Shown one piece after another: positions 26,418-35,715 of a stretch of 64,000 bases of DNA. Under the pieces are notes generated by a model. That model was not told where the DNA came from, made no database searches, and saw only the letters and a program-made list of their open reading frames with translations. Positions within the stretch are counted from its first letter, which is position 1. Each line of letters opens with the position of its first letter. The DNA comes from Trebonia sp963795335 (GTDB lineage Bacteria; Actinomycetota; Actinomycetes; Streptosporangiales; Streptosporangiaceae): contig CAWCHI010000017.1 of the NCBI GenBank assembly GCA_963795335.1, forward strand, positions 1 through 64,000, in the 5' to 3' direction. Both the position numbers and the translations under genes were made by a program.

Positions 26418-28349
26418 GTGACGCGTGCATCTTCGGCGCTGCCCCTGGAGGCGCGGGCGCTGGTGTGCTTCGCCGCGGTGGCGGAGTCCGGCACCGCGGC
26501 GGCGGCGGCCGAGCAGGTCGGCAGCAGCCCCTCGCACGTCTCCGCCCAGCTGCGCACGCTGGAGCACAAGCTCGGCCGCGGCCGCCTGCTGCGCCGCGAC
26601 AGCCGCCGGGGCGAGCTGACCGAAGCCGGCCAGGCGCTCCTCGGCTACGCCTACCCGCTGCTCCGGCGGCACCTCGGGCTGCTGGCGGCGGCGGCCGGCC
26701 TGCGCCACGCGGGCGACGGCGTGCTGCCCTTCGGCGCCGCCACCGACAGCTTCCACGTGCCCGAGCGGTCCCAGCTGGCCGAGCGCTTCCTGGCCGAGAA
26801 CCCGGGCGCGCGCCTCGAGCTGACCGAGGGCAGCTCGGCCGACGTGCTGCGGGCGCTGGACAGCGGCGCCGCCGACGTCGCGCTGGCGCTGCTGCCGCGG
26901 GCGCGGTCCGGTTACCCGGGCTACCGGGTGCTGGAGATCAGGCGCTCGGCCCCGTGGCTGCTGCTCCCGGCCGGGCACCGGCTGGCCCGCCGGGAGGCCC
27001 CGGTGCAGCTGGCCGAGCTGGCGGGCGAGCGGCTGGCGGTGCCGCCGCGGGCGGCCGACCCGGGGTTCTGGGACCGCTGCCTGGCCCCGTTCGCCGCCGC
27101 CGGGGCGCAGCTGGCGGTCGCCCCCGAGTGGAGCGCCGACGCCCTCATCGGCCGGGTCGCCCGGTCGGAGGAGCTCACCGTGCTGCCCGACTGGCTCACG
27201 CCCGGCCCGCGGGCGGCCGGGCGCGGCATCGCGCAGGTGCCGCTCGACCACGCGATCGCGTTCGACGACCTGTGCCTGGTGGCCCGGGCGGTGCCGGACT
27301 CGGCCCTGACCGAGGCCTTCATCGCCGCCGCGGCCGTCATCACCGGGCGCCAGCCGGACGCCGCCAGGGACTGCCCGGGCGAGGCCGGCTTCCGGCTCGG
27401 CCCGCTGGCCGGGCTGCTGCACGAGCACGCGCTTGAGGCGGCCCAGCTGCGGGCCCTGGCCGCGGTGGCCGAGACGTGCTCGTTCACCCGGGCCGCGGCG
27501 CTGCTGTTCACCTCCCAGCCCTGGGTGTCGACCCAGGTCCGGACGGTGGAAACACGGCTCGGGGTGCCGCTGTTCAGCCGCACGTCGCACCGGGTGACGG
27601 TCACCCCAGGGGGGGAGGTGGTGGTGCGGGCGGCCCGGGCGCTGCTCGGCGAGCTGGACCGGGCGGCCGCCGCCCTCGCCGCCGGCCCGCGGCGCCCCCC
27701 GGCCCCGGTGCGCGGCGCCCCGCTGCGGCTCGGCGCGCCCACCTACACCCTCAACCTGCCCGGGCGGGAACGGCTAATCCAGCGCCTGGCGGCCGCGCCC
27801 CGCCTGCTCGAGGTGCGCAATGGCTACGGCGCCCAGCTGATCGCGGCCCTGCGGCACGGCAGCCTGGACGCTGCCGTCCTGCTGGAGCCGCTGCATGAGC
27901 CGGGCATCGTCACCACTGGCCTCGGGGACCTGGTGATCGCGGACGTGATGATCCCGGACGGTCACCCGTGCGCCGCGCGGGCCGAAGTCGCCCTGGCCGA
28001 CCTGCGCGGGGTGCGGCTGGCCACGTTCCGCCGGGAACTCAACCCGCCCCTGTACGAGAGCCTGATGCAGCCGCTGGAGGACGCCGGGGCCGTCCTCGTG
28101 CCGATGAACGGCGTCCTGGCCGAGGGCGTCCCCGAGGCCGGGGCCGCCCTCGGGCTGCCCTACCTGCGGTCAAGCTCCGACCGGACCGCCCCGGCAGGCT
28201 ACGTCAGGCGGCCCCTGGCGACCCCGCTGCGTACCCGGCTGGTGCTCGCGGCCAGGGACGAGCGGCCGCAGCCGCCGCAGCTGCTTCAGCTGTGGGAAAT
28301 GGCCGCCGAGATCAGCCGTGAGCTGGCCCTGCTCCCTGCTGCTATCTGA
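26418..28349 (+). CDS. Tandem-fused double LysR-type transcriptional regulator
   Basis: One uninterrupted 643-residue reading frame from GTG 26418 contains two full LysR proteins. The first helix-turn-helix (about residues 12-70) reads LVCFAAVAESGTAAAAAEQVGSSPSHVSAQLRTLEHKLGRGRLLRRD and is followed by a substrate-binding region with GVLPFGAATDSFHVPERSQLAERFLAENPGARLEL. The second helix-turn-helix (about residues 340-400) reads LRALAAVAETCSFTRAAALLFTSQPWVSTQVRTVETRLGVPLFSR and is followed by a second effector domain, PLRLGAPTYTLNLPG through MIPDGHPC and VRLATFRRELNPP. Normal LysR proteins have about 300 residues. The two halves are clearly diverged, so the fusion is not a recent duplication. 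It precedes the acyl-CoA operon and may control it. Confidence 0.88.
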   Translation: MTRASSALPLEARALVCFAAVAESGTAAAAAEQVGSSPSHVSAQLRTLEHKLGRGRLLRRDSRRGELTEAGQALLGYAYPLLRRHLGLLAAAAGLRHAGDGVLPFGAATDSFHVPERSQLAERFLAENPGARLELTEGSSADVLRALDSGAADVALALLPRARSGYPGYRVLEIRRSAPWLLLPAGHRLARREAPVQLAELAGERLAVPPRAADPGFWDRCLAPFAAAGAQLAVAPEWSADALIGRVARSEELTVLPDWLTPGPRAAGRGIAQVPLDHAIAFDDLCLVARAVPDSALTEAFIAAAAVITGRQPDAARDCPGEAGFRLGPLAGLLHEHALEAAQLRALAAVAETCSFTRAAALLFTSQPWVSTQVRTVETRLGVPLFSRTSHRVTVTPGGEVVVRAARALLGELDRAAAALAAGPRRPPAPVRGAPLRLGAPTYTLNLPGRERLIQRLAAAPRLLEVRNGYGAQLIAALRHGSLDAAVLLEPLHEPGIVTTGLGDLVIADVMIPDGHPCAARAEVALADLRGVRLATFRRELNPPLYESLMQPLEDAGAVLVPMNGVLAEGVPEAGAALGLPYLRSSSDRTAPAGYVRRPLATPLRTRLVLAARDERPQPPQLLQLWEMAAEISRELALLPAAI

Positions 28350-28466
28350 GAATTGCACCGGCGCCGCGCGATTCTCGCATAGCAGGCGTATTCACAACCG
28401 TTCCCCCGCGAACTAGCCTGCGGGAAAGTGCCGGACCACGGTGGCCGACGCGGGAAGGCAGGCGGC
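28350..28466 (+). promoter_or_regulatory. Gap before the acyl-CoA operon with an inverted repeat
   Basis: GAGAAT (28348-28353) and ATTCTC (28371-28376) form a short inverted repeat at the end of the LysR gene. AGCAGGC and GCCTGC form another near 28381-28424. These could be a terminator followed by an operator; the support is weak. Confidence 0.3.
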
Positions 28467-29572
28467 ATGACGATCAGTGCGGCCGAGCGGACGGCGCTGC
28501 GAACCGCGGTGCGCGAGCTACTCGGGGACCGGTGCAGCGAGCAGGACGTCCGGCGGGTGATGACGACCGGCGACGGCTTCGACCGCGAGCTGTGGCGGCA
28601 ACTGGCCGAGCTCGGCGTCACCGGCATGCTTATCGACCCGGACTACGGCGGGGCCGGGCTCGGCCCACTCGACCTGGAGGCGGTCGCCGAGGAGACCGGC
28701 GCGGCCCTGCTGCCGTCTCCGTTCCTGTCCAGCGGCGTCCTCGCCACCCGGCTCATCCAGGCGGCCGGCACCGCCGACGACCAGGAGCGCCTGCTGCCGG
28801 GCATCGCCGACGGGACGTCGATCGCCACCGTCGCGCTGACCGGCGCGGCCGGGACCTGGACGGCGGCCGGGGTCGAGGTCAGCGCCGACGCCAGCGGCAC
28901 GCTGACCGGCAGCGCCCGCTACGTCACCTTCGGCCAGGCCGCCGACGTCATCCTGGTCGCCGCGCGGACGGGCAGTGCCGGCGGGGACGGCGGGATCGGC
29001 GTCTTCGAGGTCGACCCGGCCGCTCCGGGCTTCACCCGGACGGCGCAGGAAGTCTTCGACCCGACCGTCCGGCTGTCGTCGTTCGAGTTCACCGCGACCC
29101 CGGCCCGGCGCCTCGGAACAGCTGGCTGGGACGCCGTTCAGCAGGCGCTCGACCTCGCGGTCATCGCCCTGGCGGGCGAGCAGGCGGGCGGTGCCCGCCG
29201 CATCTTCGACATCACCGTGGAGTACCTGCGCACCCGGGTCCAGTTTGGCCGCTTCATCGGCAGCTTCCAGTCACTCAAGCATTACGCGGCCGACCTGCTG
29301 CTGCAGGTGGAGTCGGCCACTTCCGCCGCCCGGCACGCCGCGGCCAGCTTCGACGCCGGCCCGGCGCAGCCGGCGCGGTCGCGCTGGCCGGGTTCGCCTG
29401 CGCCGAGGCATTCGAGACGACTGCGCTGTACGCGATCCAGATGCACGGCGGCATCGCCTTCACCTGGGAGCACCCGGCGCACCTGTTCCTGCGGCGGGCC
29501 CGTTCGGGCGCGCAGCTGTTCGGCGGCTCGCCCTTGCACCGCGAGCGCTACCTGGCCGCGAAAGGCGCATGA
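28467..29572 (+). CDS. Acyl-CoA dehydrogenase, beta-type partner, one frame break
   Basis: ATG 28467 is preceded by GGAAGGCAGG. About 368 residues: LWRQLAELGVTGMLIDPDYGGAGLGPLDLEAVAEETGAALLPSPFLSS, GTSIATVALTG, a middle beta domain, then VIALAGEQAGGARRIFDITVEYLRTRVQFGRFIGSFQSLKHYAADLLLQVESA and, after a break near 29367, ALYAIQMHGGIAFTWEHPAHLFLRRARSGAQLFG. The Q..KH..AD block takes the place of the catalytic acid region. It is followed immediately by a second acyl-CoA dehydrogenase, as in actinobacterial heterotetrameric FadE pairs of steroid side-chain degradation; a shared active site is inferred from that pattern. Confidence 0.88.
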
Positions 29573-29575
29573 CAG

Positions 29576-30787
29576 ATGACCGACACGGAAACCGCCGCGA
29601 CTACCGTCCCGGGCGCGGCCGAACTGCGGGCCGAGGTGGCCGCCTGGCTCCGCGAGCACTGGCTGGGCCTGCCCGAGGCGTCCAACTGGGACCGGGCCGA
29701 CCCGCAGCGTGTCGCCTGGCTGGATCAGGTCCTGGAGGCCGGCTACGCCGTGCCGACCTGGCCGGCCGACTGGTTCGGCCGCGGCTACCCGAACGAGCTG
29801 GCGGCGGTCATCGAGGCCGAGTTCGCCGCCGCTGGGGCGCCGGGCGCGTGCCAGGACAAGTACAACATCGGGGCCAACACCGCCCTCAAGTACGGCACCG
29901 ACCGGCTCAAGCACGACCTCATCCGCGATCTGCTGACCGCGCGCGTCGCCACCTGCCTGTTCTACAGCGAGCCAGGTTCAGGTTCCGACCTCGCCAGCGT
30001 GCGCACCACCGCGGTCCTTGACGGCGACCACTGGGTCGTCAACGGGCAGAAGGTGTGGACGTCGGGCGCCGCGACGGCCGACTACGCGCTGATGATCGCG
30101 CGGACTGACTGGGACATGCCCAAGCACCGGGGGCTGAGTTACTTCGTGGTGCCCATGAAGCAGCCCGGCATTGAGGTCCGGCCGCTGGTCCAGATCACCG
30201 GGGAGGCCCACTTCAACGAGGTCTTCATCACCAACGCGATCGTCCCGGCTGATTACCTGGTCGGCAGCGAGGGCGACGGCTGGCGGGTGCTGAACACCGC
30301 CCTCGCCTACGAGCGGTCGATCATGGGGGACGGCGCCCGCGCCTCCCGCCACGGCAGCCTGGCCGACGACCTGATCGGCCTCGCCCGGGAGCATGACCGT
30401 CTCGGCGACCCGGTCATCCGCCGTCAGCTGGCCGGGGTCCTCGCCCTGCGGGAGCTGAACGCGCTGAACAACGCGCGGGCCAAAGCCGACGCCCAGCAGG
30501 GCACGACCAGCTCGGTGATGTCGCTGGGGAAGCTCGCGATGGGGATGTTGCTGCATGCCGAGGCGCGGATGCGGACCGAGATCATCGGGGCCGAGTCCCT
30601 GCTGGCGGGCCCGCAGAACGCCGAAGCGGACGACGTCAACTTCCTCACGCTGAACGCGTTCTTCACCTCGATCGGCGGCGGCACCAACCAGATCCAGCGC
30701 AACATCATCGCCGAGCGCGTCCTCGGCCTGCCCAAGGAGCCCGAGATCGACAAGCACATCCCGTTCCGCGACGTGCGCCGGAGCTGA
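29576..30787 (+). CDS. Acyl-CoA dehydrogenase, alpha-type partner
   Basis: An intact 403-residue protein, ATG 29576, three bases after the previous stop. Blocks: YAVPTWPADWFGRGYPNELAAVIEAEFAAAGAP, ATCLFYSEPGSGSDLASVRTTAVLDGDHWVVNGQKVWTSGAATADYALMIARTD (flavin-binding region), GIEVRPLVQITGEAHFNEVFITNAIVPADYLVG, LAYERSIMGDG, MSLGKLAMGMLLHAEARMRTEI and FFTSIGGGTNQIQRNIIAERVLGLPKEPEID. The GGGTNQIQRNIIAERVLGLP ending is typical of family members acting on branched or ring-derived acyl-CoAs. It likely pairs with the preceding subunit. Confidence 0.9.
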   Translation: MTDTETAATTVPGAAELRAEVAAWLREHWLGLPEASNWDRADPQRVAWLDQVLEAGYAVPTWPADWFGRGYPNELAAVIEAEFAAAGAPGACQDKYNIGANTALKYGTDRLKHDLIRDLLTARVATCLFYSEPGSGSDLASVRTTAVLDGDHWVVNGQKVWTSGAATADYALMIARTDWDMPKHRGLSYFVVPMKQPGIEVRPLVQITGEAHFNEVFITNAIVPADYLVGSEGDGWRVLNTALAYERSIMGDGARASRHGSLADDLIGLAREHDRLGDPVIRRQLAGVLALRELNALNNARAKADAQQGTTSSVMSLGKLAMGMLLHAEARMRTEIIGAESLLAGPQNAEADDVNFLTLNAFFTSIGGGTNQIQRNIIAERVLGLPKEPEIDKHIPFRDVRRS

Positions 30788-30788
30788 C

Positions 30789-33195
30789 GTGACCGCTACC
30801 GCTTACCGGCCGCCGCTGGCCGGGGTCGAGGTCATCGACCTGTCCCGCGGGCCGATGGCCGCCATCGGCCGCCTCCTGGCCGACCTCGGGGCGCACGTCA
30901 CGCTGGTGACGCTGGCCGGCGTCACCGGGGGCGACGCGGTCGGCCCGGTCGTCGACGGCGTCCCGCTCGGCACCGCCATCAGCCAGGCCGGCCTGGACCA
31001 GCGCGTCATCGACCCGGCCGCGGGCGATGGCCATCAGGCCTGGGAGGAGCTGCTGGCCGGGGCGGACATCCTCATCGAGACCACCCGGCCGGGGTCGGTG
31101 GCCGAGGTCGCCCTCGATGCCGGCGCCATCCGCCAGCGGCACCCGGAGCTGGTGATCACCAGCGTCAGCGACTTCGGCCGCGGTCACCGGTTCAGCCGCT
31201 GGCAGGGCACCGGGCCGGTGTTCCACGCGCTGACCAGCGAGCTGTCCCGGTCGGGGATCCCTGACCGGGACCCGCTCATCCCGCCCGGCGACCTGCCCTA
31301 CGACGTCGCCGCGGCCCAGGCCGCGGTGATCACCGTGACCGCCTACATCGACCGGCTGCGAACCGGGCGGGGCGACCTCATCGACTTCTCCGTCCTCGAC
31401 GGGGCCACCCAGGCCCTCGACCCGCCGTTCGGGATCGCCGGCAGCGCCGCGGCCGGCGTCCCGCTCAGCGATCAGGAGCGCGGCCGCCCGGAGGCCCGGC
31501 AGCGGTACCCGATCATTCCCTGTGCCGACGGCTACGTGCGCATCTGCGTGCTCGCCCCGCGGCAGTGGCGGGGCATGTTCACCTGGATGGGCGAGCCGGA
31601 GGAGTTCGCCGACCCCAAGTACGACAGCATCCTGGTCCGGTTCGAGTCGGCCGCCCTGCTGGCGGCGATCGGCCGCTTCTTCGCCCGCCAGACCCGGGCC
31701 GACCTGGAGGTAGCGGGCCAGCAGCACGGGGTGCCCACCGCGGCCGTCCTCACCCTGGACGAGGCGCTGATGACCGACCAGGTCAAGGCGCGCGGCTTCC
31801 TGCGCCCGGCCGAGCTGGCGCCTGGGCTGACCGTGCCGGTGCCGGCGGGGGTGGTGGAGGTCGACGGCACCCGCGCCAGCACCCTCACCCCGGCTGAGGG
31901 CGGACCTGCCCCCCGGCTGCGGCAGGCGCCCCTGCTCGGCCGGCGCGGCTCCGGCCGGCCGGGGCTGCCGCTGGACGGCATCCGCGTGCTCGACTTCGGG
32001 GTCATCGTGGTCGGCGGCGACACCGGCCGCATCCTCGGCGACCTCGGGGCCGACGTCATCAAGGTGGAGAACTCGGCCTTCCCCGACGGCTCGCGGGGCG
32101 CGCTGTCGACGGCGATGTCCCAGGGCTACGCGGCCGGGCACCGCAACAAGCGGTCGATCGGCATCAACTTGCGCGACCCCGAGGGCCGGGAGCTGGTCCG
32201 CCGGCTGGCGGCCGGCGCCGACATCGTGCTGACCAACTTCAAGCCCGGGGTCATCGAGTCCCTCGGCCTGGACTACCAGTCGCTGCGGGACGTGAACCCG
32301 GGCATCGTCGTCATCGACAGCTCCGCCTTCGGGCCGACCGGGCCCTGGTCGCGGCGGCTGGGCTACGGCCCGCTGGTCCGCGCCGCGGCGGGCTTCAGCG
32401 CCCAGTGGGTGTACCCGGGGGAGCCCGGCACCTTCAGCGACGCCATCACCGTCTACCCCGACCACGTCTGCGCCCGGATCGGCGTCCTGCGCGGCGCTGT
32501 CGCTGCTGATCCGGCGGGAGCACACGGGGACCGGCGGGTCGGCCAGCATCGCCCAGTCCGAGGTGATGCTCAGCCACATGGCGGCCGACATCGCCGCCCG
32601 CGAGCTGACCGCGCGCGGTCACCCGGGGCCGGACGAGCCCGGACGGGACGCCCCCTGGGGGCTGTTCCCGGCGGCGGGCGACGACGACTGGATCGTGGTC
32701 ACCGTCCGCGGCGACGCCGACTGGGCCGCCCTGTGCGGGGAGATCAGCCGCCCCGACCTGCTGGCCGACCCGGCCCTGGCCACCCGGGCGGGCCGGGACG
32801 CCGCCCGGGCCGCGATCGACGCTGCCGTCGCCGCGTGGACCGCCGGGCAGCCGGCCGCCGCCGCGATGGAACGGCTGCAGGCGGCCGGGGTGCCGGCCGG
32901 CGCCATGATGCGCGCGGCCGACCTGCCCGGCTGGGACTACTACCTCGCGCGGCGGGCGTTCCGCCAGGAGGTCCACCCGCACGGGCAAGAGCCGTACATC
33001 ATGGAGGACACCCAGGTGCACGACGAGCACACCGCGGCCCCGCCCCTGCGGCCGGCGCCGCTGCTGGGCGAGCAGACGGCCGAGATCGCGGCCACCCTGC
33101 TCGGCCTGGGCGCGGCGGAGGTGGCCGCGCTCGTCGGGCGCGGCGTACTCGAGGTCCCGCCGGGCGGGGCAGACGACAACAGGAAGGCGAGCTGA
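30789..33195 (+). CDS. Class III CoA-transferase (CaiB/BaiF) with two tandem domains, one frame break
   Basis: GTG 30789 follows the previous stop by one base. Two CaiB/BaiF domains are present. The first (about residues 8-360) starts LAGVEVIDLSRGPMAAIGRLLADLGAHVTLV and has DVAAAQAAVITVTAYIDRLRTGRGDLIDFSVLDGA. The second starts LDGIRVLDFGVIVVGGDTGRILGDLGADVIKVEN and has NKRSIGINLRDPEGRELVRRLAAGADIVLTNFKPGVIESLGLDY. About 800 residues is twice the usual single-domain length. A break near 32498 precedes RREHTGTGGSASIAQSEVMLSHMAADIAARE. It moves CoA between acids, probably activating the operon substrate. Confidence 0.88.
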
Positions 33196-33996
33196 ATGAC
33201 CGAGCAGAACGAGGCGGTGCTGACCGAGCGGCGGGGGCACATCCTGCTGGCGACGATCAACCGGCCGGAGGTCCGCAACGCGGTCAACCAGGCGGTCGCC
33301 GACGGCCTCGGGGCCGCCCTCGACCAGGCCGAGCACGACGACCAGGTCTGGGCCTTCGTGCTCACCGGGGCGGGCGACAAGTCGTTCAGCGCCGGGGCCG
33401 ACCTGAAGGCCCTCAGCCGCGGGGAGTCGCGCGCCCCGTCCGACCCGCGCGGGGCCGCCTGGGGGTTCGCGGGCTACGTGCGGCACCACATCAGCAAGCC
33501 GACGATCGCCGCCGTCAACGGGTTCGCGCTCGGCGGCGGGACCGAGCTTGCCCTCGCGAGCGACCTGGTGGTGGCGTCCGAGACCGCCTCGTTCGGGCTG
33601 CCGGAGGTCAAGCGGGGCATCTTCGCCGGCGCGGGCGGGGTGTTCCGGCTCCCGGCTCAGCTGCCGCGCAAGGTCGCGATGGAGATGATCATGACCGGCG
33701 AGCCGATCAGCGCCCGCCGCGCCCTGGAGCTCGGCCTGGTCAACCGGGTCGTCCCGTTCGAGCAGGTGGTGCAGGCCGCGATCGAGCTGGCCGAGCGGGT
33801 CTGCGCCAACGCGCCGCTGTCGGTGCAGGCGTCCAAGCGGATCGCCTACGGGATGATCGACGGCGAGGTGCCGGCCGAGGACGCGTCCTGGGACCTGTCG
33901 GCCGCCGAGGGCAAGAAGCTGATGCAGAGCGCCGACTCCAAGGAAGGCCCGCTCGCCTTCGCCGAGAAGCGCGCGCCGCGCTGGCAGGGCCGTTAA
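33196..33996 (+). CDS. Enoyl-CoA hydratase/isomerase (crotonase) family protein
   Basis: ATG 33196 directly abuts the preceding TGA. The 266-residue protein has ILLATINRPEVRNAVNQAVADGL, SFSAGADLKALSRGE (oxyanion-hole Gly), KPTIAAVNGFALGGGTELALASDLVVASETASFGLPEVKRGIFAGAGGVFRLP and ISARRALELGLVNRVVP. Both glutamates used for hydration (GGGTELAL and LPEVKRG) are present, so true hydratase activity is likely. It would hydrate the enoyl-CoA made by the adjacent dehydrogenases. Confidence 0.92.
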   Translation: MTEQNEAVLTERRGHILLATINRPEVRNAVNQAVADGLGAALDQAEHDDQVWAFVLTGAGDKSFSAGADLKALSRGESRAPSDPRGAAWGFAGYVRHHISKPTIAAVNGFALGGGTELALASDLVVASETASFGLPEVKRGIFAGAGGVFRLPAQLPRKVAMEMIMTGEPISARRALELGLVNRVVPFEQVVQAAIELAERVCANAPLSVQASKRIAYGMIDGEVPAEDASWDLSAAEGKKLMQSADSKEGPLAFAEKRAPRWQGR

Positions 33997-34025
33997 CCGA
34001 TGAAGTTCCCGAGGAGGACCCTCCG

Positions 34026-35189
34026 ATGAGCGTTTCCCCGCGCGACCCGGCCATCGCCGGGCTCGGCCTCACCGAGCTCGGCAAGGTCTACGGCCCGACC
34101 GCGGCCGACTTCGCGGGCGAGGCGGTGCGCCGGGCCGCGGCCGACGCCGGCCTGGCCCTGAGCGACATCGACGGGCTGCTGCTGTCGTCCGGCACGACCA
34201 ACGGGGTGCACCTCGACCTGCAGCGCGACCTCGAGCTGACCGACCTGCGGCTGCTGTCGGAGATGCAGGCCTACGGCTCCACCGCAGGCGGCATGGTCCA
34301 GGTCGCGTCGATGGCGGTGCGGGCGGGCATGGCCGACGTGGTCGCCTGCGTGTGGGCGGACAACCCGCTCCGCCAGGGCCGCGCCGCGGGCGCCGCCTAC
34401 GGTGCCCGCGGTCCGGGGGCCGGCTGGGGCGGGCTGATGGCCGCCTCCGGGGTGGTCGGGGCCAACACCATGTACGCCCTCGCCGCGCGCCGCCACATGG
34501 AGGCCTACGGCACCACCAACGAGCAGTTCGGCGCCATCGCGATCGCCCAGCGGGACTGGGCCGTGATGAACCCGCTGGCCCAGTTCCGTGACCCGATCAC
34601 GATGGACGACTACCTGGCCGCGCGCTGGATCGCCGAGCCGTTCCGGCTGCTGGACTGCTGCCTGGTCACCAACGGCGGCATCGCCGTCATCGTCACCAGC
34701 GCCGACCGGGCCGCGTCGCTGGCCCAGCCGCCGGTGCACGTCCTCGGCTGGGCGCAGAGCCACCCCGGGCACGCCCAGCGCCGGGACGACAACTTCGGCC
34801 TGGTGACGGGGGCGGCCAAGGCCGGCCCGGAAGCCCTCGCGATGGCCGGCGTCAAGCTGACCGACATCGACGTGGTCGAGCTGTACGACTGCTACACCTA
34901 CACCGTGCTGGTCACGCTGGAGGACTACGGGTTCTGCGGCAAGGGGGAGGGCGGCCCGTTCGTCGAGTCGGGTGTGCTCGGCCCGGGTGGCACGCTCAAG
35001 CTGAACACCGGCGGCGGTGAGCTGTCGAGCTACTACATGTGGGGCATGACCCCGCTCTCGGAGGCCGTCATCCAGGCCCGCGGACAGGGCGGCCAGCGGC
35101 AGGCCGAGCGGCACGAGCTGGTGCTGGTCAGCGGCAACGGCGGCATCCTCGACCACCACTCGACTCTCGTTCTCGGAGGCAGCAAGTGA
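34026..35189 (+). CDS. Thiolase-like protein (SCP2/Ltp2 type), probably a retro-aldolase subunit
   Basis: ATG 34026 follows GAGGAGGA. The 387-residue protein has AIAGLGLTELGKVYG, DFAGEAVRRAAADAGLALSDIDGLLLSSG, GMADVVACVWADNP, GVVGANTMYALAARRHMEAYGTTNEQFGAIAIAQRDWAVMNPLAQ, DIDVVELYDCYTYTVLVTLEDYGFCGKGEGGPFVESG and LKLNTGGGELSSYY. At the place of the thiolase nucleophile the sequence reads MQAYGSTAGGMVQ without Cys, and the usual GHP motif after GGG is absent (GGGELSSYYMWGM). This matches thiolase-fold aldolases of steroid side-chain degradation that work with a DUF35 partner. The next gene is exactly such a partner. Carbon-carbon cleavage by retro-aldol reaction is inferred. Confidence 0.85.
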   Translation: MSVSPRDPAIAGLGLTELGKVYGPTAADFAGEAVRRAAADAGLALSDIDGLLLSSGTTNGVHLDLQRDLELTDLRLLSEMQAYGSTAGGMVQVASMAVRAGMADVVACVWADNPLRQGRAAGAAYGARGPGAGWGGLMAASGVVGANTMYALAARRHMEAYGTTNEQFGAIAIAQRDWAVMNPLAQFRDPITMDDYLAARWIAEPFRLLDCCLVTNGGIAVIVTSADRAASLAQPPVHVLGWAQSHPGHAQRRDDNFGLVTGAAKAGPEALAMAGVKLTDIDVVELYDCYTYTVLVTLEDYGFCGKGEGGPFVESGVLGPGGTLKLNTGGGELSSYYMWGMTPLSEAVIQARGQGGQRQAERHELVLVSGNGGILDHHSTLVLGGSK

Positions 35190-35584
35190 CCGTAGGCGCG
35201 GTGGTACGTGACGAGCGGACGGCGGCCTTCTTCGACGGCACCGCCGCCGGGAAGTTCCTGCTCCGCAAGTGCGAGCAGTGCCAGGCCCGGCTGACCCCGT
35301 ACGCGGTGCAGTGCGGCCCGTGCGGCTCGACCGAGCTGACCTGGGAGCCCGCCGCGGGCGGGGCCAAGGTCGCGAGCTGGGTGGTGCCGCACACCAAGCC
35401 GGACGCCGAGGGAGCCACCCAGACCACGGTGCTGGTCATCGCCGAGCTGGACGAGGGGCCCTGGTGGTGGAGCCAGCTGGTAGACGCCGACCCGGGCGCC
35501 GTCGCGACCGGCACCCGGCTGCGGATCGACTTCCAGCGGGCTGACGAGGACTCCGAGTACGTCCCGGTCTTCCGCCTGGCCTGA
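35186..35584 (+). CDS. DUF35 zinc-ribbon/OB-fold acyl-CoA-binding protein
   Basis: GTG 35186 overlaps the thiolase-like stop (GTGA). The 132-residue protein has FFDGTAAGKFLLRKCEQCQARLTPYAVQCGPCGSTELTWEPAAGGAKVASWVV, in which CxxC and CxxC form the zinc ribbon, followed by the OB fold (TTVLVIAELDEGPWWWSQLVD and TRLRIDF). DUF35 proteins bind acyl-CoA and form complexes with thiolase-like aldolases or hydratases. Tight coupling to the previous gene supports a two-subunit aldolase. It is the last gene of the operon. Confidence 0.9.
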   Translation: MTVGAVVRDERTAAFFDGTAAGKFLLRKCEQCQARLTPYAVQCGPCGSTELTWEPAAGGAKVASWVVPHTKPDAEGATQTTVLVIAELDEGPWWWSQLVDADPGAVATGTRLRIDFQRADEDSEYVPVFRLA

Positions 35585-35715
35585 CCCATCACTCACTCAA
35601 AAAGTTTCTGTTTCGCGGCCGTTTCCAGTGCTCCTTATCTCTTGACCCACCCGCGCCAGCAGAGTTTGCTATTTGCGTTGGTTTCGGTGCGGTTCTCACA
35701 GAATCTGGTACCTGA

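Noticed and set aside
30789..35189. A single open frame of 1466 codons joining CoA-transferase and thiolase-like genes
   Set aside because: The middle part (about 32500-34000) is an out-of-frame reading of the transferase C-terminus and the crotonase. The fusion is an accident of one frame break and missing stops.
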